Part shown: positions 19,741 to 31,500 of the stretch, in pieces
How the letters are laid out: each line of letters begins with the position of its first letter
Numbering within the stretch: the stretch's first letter is position 1
Assembly (NCBI GenBank): GCA_026692725.1
Contig: JAPMUG010000009.1
Coordinates: 62,001-126,000 of the forward strand
Reading direction: 5' to 3'
Source: Ecytonucleospora hepatopenaei
Lineage: Eukaryota > Microsporidia > Enterocytozoonidae
Length of the DNA: 64,000 nt
Position numbers and translations under genes: made by a program
The notes under the pieces: model-generated
The model's database searches: none
What the model was told of the DNA's origin: nothing
What the model saw: only the letters and a program-made list of their open reading frames with translations

Positions 19741-21711
19741 TTATTCCACATAATCTCGTAACGTTTTACCTGTATCGGTTCCCACGCCCACATTTTTTAA
19801 ATTATTCTCACCCACGCCCAATTTTTGCAAAACATTTAGCTTTTTAATCAAATAAGGCCATACCACCGAATCTATTGTTCCAGAACATACTATATAATGT
19901 GCTTCTACATCACTCTTTTGCCCAATTCTGTGTATTCTGTCCTCTGCTTGCATAAGTGTTCCTGGATTCCAATACAATTCAGCAAAAACGACCAAATTAG
20001 CAGCCGTAAGGGTCAATCCCGTGGATGCAGCAGTCAAACTCAAAATTCCAACCTTACAATATTCGTCCTCCTGAAACATTTCAACGTATTTGTGTCTTTT
20101 TTTCACAGTTGTTTTCCCATCAATTTTTATATAACGCACCCCCATGTTTTGTACACACTGTTCAATAGCATCCATCATTACCGAGTGGTGAGCAAAAACC
20201 AAAAATTTTCTGTCCATTTCCATTAGACCTTTTATGTATTTTGTAACAACATCTTTTTTTAAATGTGCAGCTGTCCTATATTGTTCCATTACATCATCAC
20301 TTACATTCTTTTCATTCTTATTGTATTTATTATATTTTTTAGCACCACCACTATTTTCCTTAGTATCTATAAAATAGTGTGAAGCAATTGTATTTACGGT
20401 CTTTTCGATTTTTGTTGCTTTACCTCCACTTTCATCTTCAACTTTCAGCTGAATTTGTTTTCGTGTTTTTTGTGGAAGTTCTTTAAGCACATCTTCTTTG
20501 GTCCTTCTTATCATAAATTTATTCTCCATAATATACGTCAATTCACATGTATTTGAATTTCCTTTATAATCATAAGAATTGTTATATCCTCTTTTACCAT
20601 CACAATATCTCATTCCATATTCATGCTGATTACGAAAAAGTCCTTTGCATAGGGCCTGAAAAATAGAAAACAACTCAATAGGTCTGCTTAACGCTGGTGT
20701 ACCTGAAACCATCACACACCTTTTTGCATCTTGAAGAAGAGGCAAAAGGGATTGCGTTCGTTTGGCATTTGCAGTTTTTATGTTATGACACTCATCACAT
20801 ATTATTACTTTATATCCTTGTGTCTCCAAGTCAACAATATGTTTAGAAACAAGATCATAGCTTATTATGCTTACTTCACCACCCAAATCCGCCTTTTCCC
20901 TAACTACCACCGCATAAACAAACAAAAAACTTTCAACCGCGTCTTTCCACGTGTGAAGAAGACTAGCAGGGGAAACTATCAGCAAAGGCCATTCCTTGCG
21001 ATAGTACCATGCTATAGCCAGAGCCTGTAATGTTTTTCCCAGTCCCATTTCATCTGCCAACAGAACTTTCCCTTCCTTTGAAAGTGCAAACTCAACGCCT
21101 CTTTTTTGGAATGGCATGAGTTTGTCAAAGATACCACCCTTTAACTCCGGAGATTCGTCCAAATCTTTACTTTTAATTTTTCTAGCATTTTCCATAACAA
21201 TACGCATTACGCCAGTAGGTGGGCGTGTAAAATTGCATTTATTTAGTCTCAGTATTTTTTCTACCTCTGCAAAATGTTCAGCACCAAAAACCCACTCCTT
21301 ATTCTTATGGAAATATTCGGCATTTGTTTTTGTGGAGAGGAAAGCAGCAACTTCACCATTTGACGGTTGCATTTTAACCTTACCATCAACACAAACGGAT
21401 ATTTTATAAACAATTTCACTTTTTACATCTTTATTGTTGTTTTTATTTTGTTGTGTGTTCTTAACATTTATATGATTATTTTGTTGAAAGTTCTTAGCAT
21501 ATAAATTATTGTTTGTTTTGTAATTTTTCTTGTCATGATGATTATTTGTAATTGACACAATTTTTTCAATTTTATTGTTTACTTCGCTATTCTGTACTTT
21601 TTTACTGCTTTCATTTTCACCACCTTCCTCTAAATTTTTCTTTTTAATTTTGTTAATTTGCATGCCGATCAACTTTTTATGTCCATTATTGTTAATTCTA
21701 TCATTATTCAT
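19741..21711 (-). CDS. SNF2-family annealing helicase, SMARCAL1/ZRANB3 type
   Basis: ATP-dependent DNA translocase of 656 residues. After an Asn/Lys-rich N-terminus of about 105 residues comes a HARP-like part (YFHKNKEWVFG, FTRPPTGV). The helicase core follows: motif I LLADEMGLGKT (about 220), motif Ia VSPASLLHTWKD, motif II DECH (about 310), motif III VSGTPALSRP, and motif VI EDRIHRIGQ (about 594). Dispersed HARP sequence before the ATPase and the lack of chromodomain or bromodomain point to SMARCAL1-type fork remodelling and strand annealing. All catalytic motifs look intact. SMARCAL1 proteins in animals are about 950 residues; this is the reduced core. A 200-kb-class remodeler such as Snf2 itself is excluded by length. 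Confidence 0.88.
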   Translation of the reverse strand: MNNDRINNNGHKKLIGMQINKIKKKNLEEGGENESSKKVQNSEVNNKIEKIVSITNNHHDKKNYKTNNNLYAKNFQQNNHINVKNTQQNKNNNKDVKSEIVYKISVCVDGKVKMQPSNGEVAAFLSTKTNAEYFHKNKEWVFGAEHFAEVEKILRLNKCNFTRPPTGVMRIVMENARKIKSKDLDESPELKGGIFDKLMPFQKRGVEFALSKEGKVLLADEMGLGKTLQALAIAWYYRKEWPLLIVSPASLLHTWKDAVESFLFVYAVVVREKADLGGEVSIISYDLVSKHIVDLETQGYKVIICDECHNIKTANAKRTQSLLPLLQDAKRCVMVSGTPALSRPIELFSIFQALCKGLFRNQHEYGMRYCDGKRGYNNSYDYKGNSNTCELTYIMENKFMIRRTKEDVLKELPQKTRKQIQLKVEDESGGKATKIEKTVNTIASHYFIDTKENSGGAKKYNKYNKNEKNVSDDVMEQYRTAAHLKKDVVTKYIKGLMEMDRKFLVFAHHSVMMDAIEQCVQNMGVRYIKIDGKTTVKKRHKYVEMFQEDEYCKVGILSLTAASTGLTLTAANLVVFAELYWNPGTLMQAEDRIHRIGQKSDVEAHYIVCSGTIDSVVWPYLIKKLNVLQKLGVGENNLKNVGVGTDTGKTLRDYVE

Positions 21712-22026
21712 ACTATATAATGTAAAATCAGTATAATACTATAATATTACTAAATTAAATACAATAGCAAACAATATAATAAATTTCTTTATAAAAATTC
21801 TAAGTAAAATTTAGGGTTATTTTCCTTAAAATAATTATTTTATTCTTTATATGGTGTTATAAATCTTATAAATGCATGTTATTTATATACAAAACTATTC
21901 TGAAACACAATTTAATATAGTTAAATAATTAATTATAATTAACTGCTATAAATTATAATTCAATATGATTTTGAATTAATTTTTCAGAAAACACAAATAT
22001 TTTCCCTAACAAAGGGGTATTTTGAA
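21712..22026. other. Divergent intergenic region
   Basis: 315 bp between the SNF2 gene and the first kinase gene, transcribed in opposite directions. Near the kinase start the sequence has TTTTCCC and AAAGGGG within 25-30 bases of the ATG; the SNF2 side has no close CCC (the nearest is about 100 bases away). No other feature is seen. Confidence 0.45.
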
Positions 22027-23208
22027 ATGGAAACATATGAAAAAAAGCAGGGGTACTGGGTTGATTTGAAACAGAGTTTCAGAAGATGCAAGCGTGGTTT
22101 TAGCATTGTTTTGTCGTTATTGGCTGTTTTTCTCATCACCGTACAAATTAGCAATTTTTTCAGAAAAACACCCACAAAATTTGATAGCAAAATGTTAGAC
22201 CAATGCATGGAATATATTAACAAGGAAATGGACAGAATATTATTATTAGAAACAAGAACAAAACAGAACAAGGAATTCAGGAATTTAAAGACTGACTTAC
22301 CGCTCAAACCAGTGCGTATGTCGCTCACCACTGCTGTATTTGTTTATACACACACTTCCACGCCTGTGGTTTTAAAGAGAATCATCTGGAACAAGAAGAA
22401 CGGATTGAACGAGGACGAGACGTGCACTATTTTCAAGGGGAAAAGCAAATATTTGGTAAATGCCCTAATGAGCACACGCACAACCAGACTTATAAATTCA
22501 CCAGAGGATTCCGATACAAAAGAAAAGCAAACACTGATTTGGATATTTTTTGAGTTTATGGACATTAAAATAAACGACGATCACGTAGGGGGAGATGAAA
22601 GGGTCATACGCAAAATCCTTCGTGACGCTCTTAAGGGACTCAAATACATGCACGATCACAATTACGCACATTTGGACATTAAAATTGCAAATATCATGGG
22701 ATCGACTAATTCAAAGGGTGAAATCATTTACAAATTAATAGACTTCGGGTATACACAACACTTTTCAGAAAAAATGGCAGTGATACCAAAAAAGAATTAT
22801 GGAACTTATCCTTTCAAAGCGCCTGAAGTAATCAAAAAGAGCATCCACGGAACAAAGTCAGACATATGGGCACTTGGTGCTACAGCATGGTATCTTTCCC
22901 TTAGCAACATATTGTTTTACGATGAAGACGGAAATAAGGACGATTCTGCATATGCCGAGTTTATAAATTATGGAAGAAAAAAGTATAAAGGAAATAACAA
23001 GCACAGGTTTACATTTAGAAAAGAAACTTCACCGGAGCTAAGACATTTCATAACAACAACAATGGATTTAGACTGGAAAGCAAGACCAACAGTGGACCAG
23101 TTGCTTAGACATCCGTTTATACAAGGCAAAAAATTAACAAACACCTTAACAGACAGTTACAGCGTGTATGAAAGCACAGACAGTGGATATTCGAGCGATA
23201 CTCAGTAA
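22027..23208 (+). CDS. Membrane-anchored protein kinase, tandem copy 1
   Basis: Single hydrophobic segment at about residues 25-42, then a linker and a kinase domain. Visible motifs are VLKR (candidate ATP-anchoring Lys), HLDIKIANI (catalytic loop with Asp and Asn), DFG (LIDFGYTQHF), APE (FKAPEV) and DIWALGATAWYL. The glycine-rich loop is hard to see. These features suggest an active Ser/Thr kinase attached to a membrane, with the kinase domain C-terminal to it. The basic N-terminal tail suggests cytosolic orientation of the N-terminus, which would place the kinase domain in the lumen or outside the cell; that is inference. It is adjacent to and clearly duplicated with the gene at 23786. Confidence 0.85.
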   Translation: METYEKKQGYWVDLKQSFRRCKRGFSIVLSLLAVFLITVQISNFFRKTPTKFDSKMLDQCMEYINKEMDRILLLETRTKQNKEFRNLKTDLPLKPVRMSLTTAVFVYTHTSTPVVLKRIIWNKKNGLNEDETCTIFKGKSKYLVNALMSTRTTRLINSPEDSDTKEKQTLIWIFFEFMDIKINDDHVGGDERVIRKILRDALKGLKYMHDHNYAHLDIKIANIMGSTNSKGEIIYKLIDFGYTQHFSEKMAVIPKKNYGTYPFKAPEVIKKSIHGTKSDIWALGATAWYLSLSNILFYDEDGNKDDSAYAEFINYGRKKYKGNNKHRFTFRKETSPELRHFITTTMDLDWKARPTVDQLLRHPFIQGKKLTNTLTDSYSVYESTDSGYSSDTQ

Positions 23209-23785
23209 ATTTTTGTAGTTTATTTTTATTTTTACTAAAAATATTTGGTTCAAGACTGAAAATTTTCCATACAAAAACAAGCTAACATTCTAAAAAAAGA
23301 TGAATAAACTATAAAAGCATACAAATTGTAATAAAAGCTGGTTTAAAATCAAATAAATACAAAAAAGTTTTACATTGTTAATAATTATCTTAAAAATTTT
23401 ACCTAAAAAACAAATGGTTAAGTCTGAAAAGTTCCATACTTGATCCAAATATTTTTATACTTTCTGTTGAAAGAGTTGAAACTTTATTAAGGTAAAATAT
23501 TAAAATACACAAAATTTTTATATTCACAAGGTTAATAATATTCGTAAGACAAAGTAGTACACATTAAATTTATTTTGTATAATAAGATAAAACAATATAA
23601 TTTTGTATAATAAGATAAAACAATATAAATTTGTAAAAAAATAAAAAAATCAAAGTCATTAAATTTTTATAAAAGTAATGCAAGTTTAATCATTCCAATA
23701 AAATTAATACCAATAATTATAAATGTAATCATTTTGAACTTTGATCATTTTTAGATCACAAAAAATTTTTTCTAAGGGGCCATCT
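23209..23785. other. Spacer between tandem kinases with short repeats
   Basis: 577 bp, AT-rich. Two adjacent copies of a ~28-bp unit (ATTTTGTATAATAAGATAAA type) lie at about 23572-23628. A patch at 23240-23280 is a degenerate inverted copy of 23425-23455 (ATTTGGTTCAAG versus CTTGATCCAAAT). No gene is seen. Confidence 0.5.
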
Positions 23786-25066
23786 ATGTCCAGCGAAAAT
23801 ATCATAAAGAATGAGGAACCAGTAAATACAAATAACAGATTTAAAAATCTAAAGCGTATTTTTATCATTTTAGTGTCTTTAATAGTAATTGGTGCAATAA
23901 TTTTTACTATTATATTTTTTGTTAGAAAAAATAAATCAAAAAAATCTGATAAAAATCCTTTTCAATTTAAAAAGAGAAGATTTGCTAACAGTACAGTAAA
24001 ATCATCTAAAAAGAGTATTTCAACCGATAAAACACCATTACATCAAGAAAGTACACCAAAATATTCTAATGACACATTTGAACAATGTCAGGAATACATA
24101 AATAAAGAAGTGGATAAAATTAAAAAAATTAATGACTTTTTTAAACAAAAACGAGCATTTTCTAATTTAAGACCAAAATTGCCATTGAAACCCCTGGCAA
24201 TTTCAAACTTATCTTCACTCTTTTTGTATACGCGTACATCCCCAGCACAAGTTCTTAAAAGAGCAATTTATGATGAAGTGATAGGAACGTATGAAGATGA
24301 CATTTGTAATTTTTTTAAGGGAAAAAGTGAACATATCATCAACATTTTAAAATCTTCACGTACAACGAGAATGGTGCCATCGCCCAATAATTTATTTAAA
24401 AAGGAAAAACAAACAATCATGTGGATGTTTTTTGATCTTTTGGACGTTGAAGTAGATTTTTTACACGTGGGTAAAAATGAAAAAATCATACGAAATATAA
24501 TGCATGACGCCCTTATGGGACTTAAATGCATGCACGATCATAATTACGCACACTTGGACATTAAAATGCAAAACATCATGGGATCAACCAAAAAAGGTAA
24601 AGTCACATACAAATTGATTGATCTTGGACTTTCACACTATTTTCCTAATAAATTTAAAAAAATGCCTGGTCTTGGCATGGGAACATTTCCATTTTTTGCA
24701 CCGGAAATATGTGCATCAAACATTCACGGAGTTAAAGCAGATATATGGTCTATTGGCGCTACTGCGTGGTATCTTTCCCTGCGTTCTATACCATTTGTTA
24801 CAAAGCAAGGTCATCCGGATTATCCAAAGTATGGTAAATTTATAAATCACGGTCTTACTTCTTTAGTTTTAAGGGATAACCATAGATTTGTGTTTAGAAG
24901 GGAAACATCACCAGAATTGAGAAATTTTGTTATGAAAAGCATGGATTTGGATTGGAACAAAAGGCCGTCAGCAGATAAATTACTTGAACATCCGTTTATA
25001 CAGAATAAAAAGTTAATAAATGCACCAGCGGATAGTTTTGATATTTATGACAGTTCATTTAGTTAA
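23786..25066 (+). CDS. Membrane-anchored protein kinase, tandem copy 2
   Basis: Starts at ATG 23786 (MSSENIIKNEE), nine bases or so after AAGGGGCC; the frame is open further upstream but lacks ATG. It has a strong membrane segment (about residues 24-46, IILVSLIVIGAIIF), a longer basic Ser/Lys linker than copy 1, and the same kinase landmarks: VLKR, HLDIKMQNI, FFAPEI, DIWSIGATAWYL. The DFG motif is DLG here (LIDLGLSHYF), a change tolerated in some active kinases. Identity with copy 1 is highest in the catalytic loop and C-lobe (YMHDHNYAHLDIK versus CMHDHNYAHLDIK), so the duplication is not very old. Confidence 0.85.
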   Translation: MSSENIIKNEEPVNTNNRFKNLKRIFIILVSLIVIGAIIFTIIFFVRKNKSKKSDKNPFQFKKRRFANSTVKSSKKSISTDKTPLHQESTPKYSNDTFEQCQEYINKEVDKIKKINDFFKQKRAFSNLRPKLPLKPLAISNLSSLFLYTRTSPAQVLKRAIYDEVIGTYEDDICNFFKGKSEHIINILKSSRTTRMVPSPNNLFKKEKQTIMWMFFDLLDVEVDFLHVGKNEKIIRNIMHDALMGLKCMHDHNYAHLDIKMQNIMGSTKKGKVTYKLIDLGLSHYFPNKFKKMPGLGMGTFPFFAPEICASNIHGVKADIWSIGATAWYLSLRSIPFVTKQGHPDYPKYGKFINHGLTSLVLRDNHRFVFRRETSPELRNFVMKSMDLDWNKRPSADKLLEHPFIQNKKLINAPADSFDIYDSSFS

Positions 25067-25088
25067 CATAATTAATAAATTAATTTGA

Positions 25089-25337
25089 TCAATTTGTTTT
25101 TAAATAATTATTGCTCCAATCCCTTCCTTTTGAGCTTTCGTGAATCTGATTTAAATAATGTCCTACTGTGAATAGCTCCATAGTGCTATAATTGGGCTCA
25201 CGTCGTTCAGGTTCCTTCTTTGGTTCCACAGTAGGCGGAAGTTCTTGAAGTGCTTTTTGCCGAACCGACTCTTTCTGTTCAAGTGAGTCTAAATAATCAG
25301 TATATACTTTTGGTAATGTATTAGTATAAAATGTCAT
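25089..25337 (-). CDS. Small hypothetical protein, 82 aa
   Basis: Soluble, charged protein with a Pro/Glu-rich middle (PPTVEPKKEPERREP) and a mixed C-terminus (MELFTVGHYLNQIHES). AACCC occurs about 35 bases before the ATG, so the start is only moderately supported. It is convergent with the second kinase gene. No family is recognised. The composition is protein-like and unlike the random AT-rich frames nearby. Confidence 0.55.
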   Translation of the reverse strand: MTFYTNTLPKVYTDYLDSLEQKESVRQKALQELPPTVEPKKEPERREPNYSTMELFTVGHYLNQIHESSKGRDWSNNYLKTN

Positions 25338-25563
25338 ATTGTAATAAAGTTTAATAAAATAAAAGATAAGGGTTAAAACATTTCAAATTTTTAAATATCT
25401 AGTATACTGTCCCGATGGCATAAGCCCGCTTATGACAATTATATATTTTAAATCAAAACAAACAATATATTATGTTTTATATCAAAATAAATAGTATATT
25501 GCGTTTTTATCAAAATAGATAATTAACACATAATGTAAATTCTATTTTTTACAAAAATTTTAT

Positions 25564-25566
25564 CCC
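25564..25566 (+). promoter_or_regulatory. CCC start-proximal signal of RPS14
   Basis: TTTATCCCTAATTTTTATC precedes the ATG at 25578, with CCC eleven bases upstream. Confidence 0.6.
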
Positions 25567-25577
25567 TAATTTTTATC

Positions 25578-26066
25578 ATGGCTGAACCATTTGTTGCTAC
25601 TAAAGAAACTAAATTACCTACAAATGAAGAAGAAACACCACAAATCACAGAACATACTGAACAATCAAGAAATACACAGGGAGGAAGAACAGGAATATGC
25701 CATATTCTGAGCACTAAAAATGCAACTTTTATTCACGTAACAGATCTAACAGGAAGAATTACGTATGCAAAGTTTACAGGAGGTATGAAGGTAAAGTCCA
25801 AGAAGGACGAAGGGTCCCCATACGCAGCAATCCAAGCAGCCCAGGATGCAGCAAACAAGGCACTATCATGCGGAATTACAACTTGTCACATAAAGCTGAG
25901 AGGACGCGGAGGCCTGAAAAGAAGACACCCAGGAGCAGGAGCACAGTCAGCAATAAGGACGTTTGTGGCGACAGAAGGGATGAAGATAGGAAGGATAATG
26001 TTTGCAACGCCAATTCCCCATGACACGTGCCGTAGAAAAGGAGGAAACAGAGGAAGAAGGTGTTAA
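25578..26066 (+). CDS. RPS14: 40S ribosomal protein uS11 (S14)
   Basis: The core from about residue 38 to the end is a clear uS11: [60 protein letters not shown] and a C-terminal [13 protein letters not shown]. It binds 18S rRNA in the platform of the small subunit. At 162 residues it carries about 15 extra acidic residues at the N-terminus compared with the usual 150. CCC lies at 25564-25566, upstream of the ATG. The GC content of the 3' half is visibly higher than that of neighbours, as expected for a highly expressed conserved gene. Confidence 0.97.
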   Translation: MAEPFVATKETKLPTNEEETPQITEHTEQSRNTQGGRTGICHILSTKNATFIHVTDLTGRITYAKFTGGMKVKSKKDEGSPYAAIQAAQDAANKALSCGITTCHIKLRGRGGLKRRHPGAGAQSAIRTFVATEGMKIGRIMFATPIPHDTCRRKGGNRGRRC

Positions 26067-26176
26067 TTTTATTATAATAAATTATACTTTATATTATATG
26101 GTTATATGTTATTTATTTTATTTAGTATTATATATATTTATATATTTATACTTTATACTTTATATGTTATTTTGTA

Positions 26177-28207
26177 TTATGTATTACGTTTATAACATAA
26201 TATATATGATTGTTCTTTATCACCTTTTAATATTTTCCTTACTATTTCATCATTTATTATATATTCGTGTATAGCATCATAAAATACATAATGACCAGTA
26301 TCAAGTGAAATACCTTTATGTATAATTGTACCAATTAAAGTATATTTAATAAGATTGTTTATATTATTATCATTATTTATATTATTCGTATTCTCTATAT
26401 ATATTTCCTGTCTTATCATAATATCCTCTAATATTTTTATTGGCATACCATTTGATATTTTACATCTTACCACCGATACTATCAATACATCTGGCAGTGT
26501 TATTTTATTATCAAGTAAATTTAATGGTATATTACATTTATTACATAACATATTTAATATATTTACATCATATATTAAATTATAATCAGTATTGTTTAAT
26601 ATATTATTAGTATTGCCATTATTTAATATATTATTAGTATTAGTATCAGTAGTATTCTTTTCATATATATTCACATGCAATCCTTTCCCTACTATCCTGC
26701 CTATATCCTTATCAAACACCCCCAATAGCATATTACCACCATCTTTACTTTCTGTTATTTCATCGCATTCTGTACAATACATGGTAGAATGGGTGGAATA
26801 CTCTAAGCTACTGCTTATGTTGGGGATAAGACCACACCCTTCATACATTTTTATTTTTTCTAAAATGCACTGTAGAAATTCACCAGAATCTGCCTGTTTT
26901 TCTTTTTGAAACAAATGAGAGAATTCTTCATAGAAAAGAGAGAGAAAAGTATTGATACATATATTATTATTACTGTTTATATTACTGTTATATAAATTAT
27001 TACTGTTACTGTTTATATTACTGTTATATAAATTCTTCCTTATGTAATTTACTATCCTTATAATCTGACACATTATACACTTTTCTGGTATTATACTTTC
27101 ACATATTTCATAATGCATGGACATATCTGTATGTATGCACCTACTTAACATTTGAAATGCAGTTGATACATAGCATGTGTTTATTAGGTTAGATATACCA
27201 GTAGCATTTGTATCTTTAATAATATCAGACTCGTTAATTTTTTCAGAATATTTATTAAGGTTATTTTCTATAAAATTATTAAGTATATTATTATTACATA
27301 ATGTATTATTATTAGTATTGTTTATATTATTAGTATTATTTATATTATCATTTTCTTCTTTAGTTAATTTTAATAAATTCATAAATGGCTTTTCCTTATC
27401 CATAACCTTAATTCTTACCATATTGTTAATAAATGAATCACATAAATAACAATAAATTTTACATTTAGAAATATTTAAGGTTAAATTATGATTTACATTA
27501 CTGTTACTTATATTATTACTTATATTTTTTTCAATATTACTGTTACTTATATTATTACTTATATTTTTTTCAATATTACTGTTATTTATATTATTACTTA
27601 TATTTTTTTCAATATTACTGTTATTTTCTATATGTTCCCTCATATGCCCATTACCCTTTGACCCATACTGTTTACGTCCACACCCTACAAAACCACACCC
27701 CATACACCTGTACAGATGCTCATCACACTCACACCTCTCACACTTCTTAGCCGTATAACATTTATATTCTGATACTTTAATATGTGGACAATATACAGAA
27801 TCATTAGATGCATTTTCTTTAGCATTTAAAAAATCACAAATTAAATTTATAATTTCACTATTATCAGTGGTATTGTTTATATTATTATTACATATATTTA
27901 TATCAGTATTTATATTATTATTATCTTCATATACCATTATCTTTTTAAAATATTCTTTAATTATATTTATATCCATTATATCAATATCATAACATATCTT
28001 ATCAGCACCATAACATATTGCATCATTTACTGATTTTCTTTTTACTGACATCACCACCTTACAATTACATTTATTTGTATGTAATGGTATATGATCATTA
28101 CATAATGCATATCCACAACTACATGCATATATTATACAATTATCATAGCTATCAAAACAATATAAGCAGTATTTATTGAAATGTTCAAAATTAAAATTAT
28201 TATCCAT
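26177..28207 (-). CDS. Ubiquitin-specific protease with zinc-finger UBP domain and Asn-rich inserts
   Basis: The first ATG in frame is at 28207 (MDNNFNFEHF). A Cys/His-rich region near residues 150-185 (CERCECDEHLYRCMGC, then GCGRKQYGSKGNGHMREH) fits a ZnF-UBP domain that binds the free C-terminus of ubiquitin. The catalytic Cys box is near residue 340 (GISNLINTCYV) and the His box near 635 (TGHYVFYD). Cys-pair motifs (MYCTECD, CNKC) lie between. The family pattern resembles Ubp8/Ubp14/USP5-type deubiquitinases. Asn/Ile/Ser repeats (NNISNSNIEKN, three times) and other Asn runs separate the conserved parts. Catalytic residues appear intact. Confidence 0.85.
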   Translation of the reverse strand: MDNNFNFEHFNKYCLYCFDSYDNCIIYACSCGYALCNDHIPLHTNKCNCKVVMSVKRKSVNDAICYGADKICYDIDIMDINIIKEYFKKIMVYEDNNNINTDINICNNNINNTTDNSEIINLICDFLNAKENASNDSVYCPHIKVSEYKCYTAKKCERCECDEHLYRCMGCGFVGCGRKQYGSKGNGHMREHIENNSNIEKNISNNINNSNIEKNISNNISNSNIEKNISNNISNSNVNHNLTLNISKCKIYCYLCDSFINNMVRIKVMDKEKPFMNLLKLTKEENDNINNTNNINNTNNNTLCNNNILNNFIENNLNKYSEKINESDIIKDTNATGISNLINTCYVSTAFQMLSRCIHTDMSMHYEICESIIPEKCIMCQIIRIVNYIRKNLYNSNINSNSNNLYNSNINSNNNICINTFLSLFYEEFSHLFQKEKQADSGEFLQCILEKIKMYEGCGLIPNISSSLEYSTHSTMYCTECDEITESKDGGNMLLGVFDKDIGRIVGKGLHVNIYEKNTTDTNTNNILNNGNTNNILNNTDYNLIYDVNILNMLCNKCNIPLNLLDNKITLPDVLIVSVVRCKISNGMPIKILEDIMIRQEIYIENTNNINNDNNINNLIKYTLIGTIIHKGISLDTGHYVFYDAIHEYIINDEIVRKILKGDKEQSYILCYKRNT

Positions 28208-28237
28208 TATATTAAATAATAGTAAATACTGAAACAA

Positions 28238-28504
28238 TATATATTAAATATTATTATATTATTATTTAAATATAGATATATTATATAATTATTTAAATAT
28301 AGATATTATTATATTATTATTTAAATATAAATTTATATTATATAATTATTTAAATATAAAAAAATAATAAAGGTAAGGGTAATAAATAAACAATATTTTT
28401 ATTTAATGTATAACAATAAAATACTATTCATATTATATTTCTGATTAGAATAAAAAGTATATAATATGTATATAATAATATGTATAACAGTATATAAAAT
28501 ATTA
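28238..28504. repeat. AT repeat spacer
   Basis: A ~40-bp unit (ATTATTTAAATATAGATAT type) recurs about three times at 28250-28360. It lies between the Dis3 gene's 3' end and the ubiquitin protease's start. Confidence 0.5.
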
Positions 28505-31500
28505 TTATATAATTCTAAACTTAAACTTCCTATAAATACAAAAATATTTAAAATCACAGTCAAATTTAACCTTAACTATTTTATGGTTACCACTGTTAGT
28601 TAGTTTCCTGTTAGTTAGTTTACTATTATCTGAGTAGTTAGTTATTTCCCCTTCAATATCTAAATTAGCAATATAAGCATAAGGTATATTATGAATAAAA
28701 AATATATAAGCATCAAATACATTATCATTAGATAAGTTACTATTGGTTAAATTGTTATTACATATATTGCTGTTATTACATATATTACTGTTATCACCAC
28801 TTAAATATTCATGTGCTATCTTTAATTTATTAGCACATGTTGATGCATATTTAGCATTTCTATGCCTATAATTTATTTTATCAACTGTTTGTTGATTTAT
28901 AAATTCTTTAAACATTTCCATTTTTACATCAAATGCTTTATAATCATCAAATGTTGGTTTATTACATTTATTCACAGTATTATATAAATTATTATTATCA
29001 GTATCATGTTTATTTTTATATAAATTATTATTATTATCAGTATTATGTTTATTTTTATATAAATTAATATCATATTTATTATCAAATTCTATTATTTCCT
29101 TTAATATCATATGCACTAATATATCTGCAAATCTCCTTATTGGTGATGTAAAATGTGTGTAAATGTCTGCTGCTATACCAAAATGCTCATATTCTGCTTC
29201 TTTACCACTAACAAAATAATAAGCCTGTTGTAGATTTCTAACAATAGCATTTCTAAGCCATTTTTTAATTATATCATCAGTATTTGATTTATTATCAGTA
29301 TTATTTAAATTATTATCAATATTTGATTTATTATCTGTATTATTTAATTTATTATTAGTATTATTTAAATTATCAGTATTATTTGATTTATTAAAATTAG
29401 TGATCAAATTACCGTCTAATTTATATTTTTTACCATCATAATCTTTATCACTATTTAAATCACCTATTATCATATCCCTGTATATTCTGTTTATATCCTT
29501 ACCACTCTCTAATTTTATAGCATTTCCCTCCACTAATATTTCACCAGTCTTTGGGTGTTTACGCAATAAAGAGTGTGATGGATTATACTGGTGTATTTTA
29601 TTAGCAACTGATATGTTGGTCAGCAACATCAGTTCTTCAATAAGACTGTGGGTAAAACAGTCATCACTTGCATTTATTTCCAAAGCACCATTTTGTATTC
29701 TTTTGTTTTTTAAGGTTAAAGTAAAAGATTTAGCAATATTAAGCATATTTAAAATATCATTATATAAATTACTATTATATAAATTATTATTATATAAATT
29801 ATTGTTATTTAAATTACTATTATATAAATTACTATTATTATATAAATTATTATAATATAAATTATTTTTATTATAATCTAATAATGTTTGTGCCTCTTCA
29901 TAACTCATTGCTTTCTTATTCTCTATAATTGTATTCATATATTTTATGTCTATTACCTCAAATTCTTTATTAACCTTAAAAATGACAGAAACAGCCATGC
30001 TCTTTTTACCCTCTCTTAAACTGCAAATTTGAGTGCTTAAAGCCTCAGGCAGCATGTCAATCCTAAAGTCAGGGAAATACACACTGGTGGATCTATGAGC
30101 AGCTTGTTTAAAAATAACATTGTTACTAAATAAATTATTGCTGTTTAAAATATTACTGTTTAAATTATTACTGTTATTTATATTACTGTTTAAAATATTG
30201 CTGTTTAAATTGTTACTGTTACCATATATTTCTATAAAATGTGTTACATCTGCTATATGTATACCTATCTCATAATATCCATCATATTCCTCTATATGCA
30301 TTGCATCATCTATATCTACACACCCTTCTGGATCTATACTAATAACTAATTTATCACTGATATCAATACGATTGTCATAAATATTATGATTATCATTATC
30401 ATTATATATTGTATTAAAAATACTATTATTCTTTTTAATATAAATAGTATTATAAGTATTATCACTATTTAATATATTATTAGTATTATTTGTATTATCA
30501 CTATTTAATATATTGTTTGTATTATCATAATAATCTATATTAAAATGTAACAATATGCTTTTTACTTCATCCTCATACTTTCCTGTCTCTCCTATTATCT
30601 TTAATATTTCTATTTTATCATTGCTTTTTATTATAAAATTTACTTTTTTATTTTTATAATAATTTACATTTTTATCAGTGGGAGGGATATTAAGAGAAAA
30701 TGGAGGGAATCTTTCATCTAATGAAATTATATGTAACATATTACTGTTTATATTATTATCATATAAATTATTAGTATTAGTATTATTAGTATTATCATAT
30801 AAATTAGTATTAGTATTATTATCATATAAATTAATGTTATTAGTATTATTAGTATGATTATATATTATACTCCCTATATGTATTCTTACCTTATATGAAC
30901 ATAATCCTATTAAATCACTTTCATCAAGTATTGTTGCATTTTCCTTTTCTACTGAAATATATAACTTATCACCATGTTGGTATTTGGTGATATTTGTGAC
31001 AGGTATTTTTCTGTTACCAAATACAAAGAATCCACTTTTTACTGTTTTATTAAAATTATTTAATATATCATTATTATCATTATTATCATTATTATCATTA
31101 TTATCATTATTATCATTATTATCATTATTATTAGTATTATTAGTATTATTTAATATATTAGTATTATTAGTATTATCTTTTATATGATAATTAATATTTT
31201 CTATTATTAACATTCCTTTTATCTTTTCATTTACATTATCAGTTATATTACCATTATCAGTAACATTACCATTATCAGTTATATTTTCATAATATTCTTC
31301 ATTTACTGTATAATTATATTTTATATTGTCTGTTATAATCTTATCATCCACTAATAATAAATATTCTTTATTTATATGTATGCTATTCTCATAATACTCT
31401 ATTATTCTATCATATTTATTATCTACTGTCATGTCTAATATAAATATATCAGGTATAATTGTATAATATTCTTTATGTGAATTATAAAAAGATAATGCAT

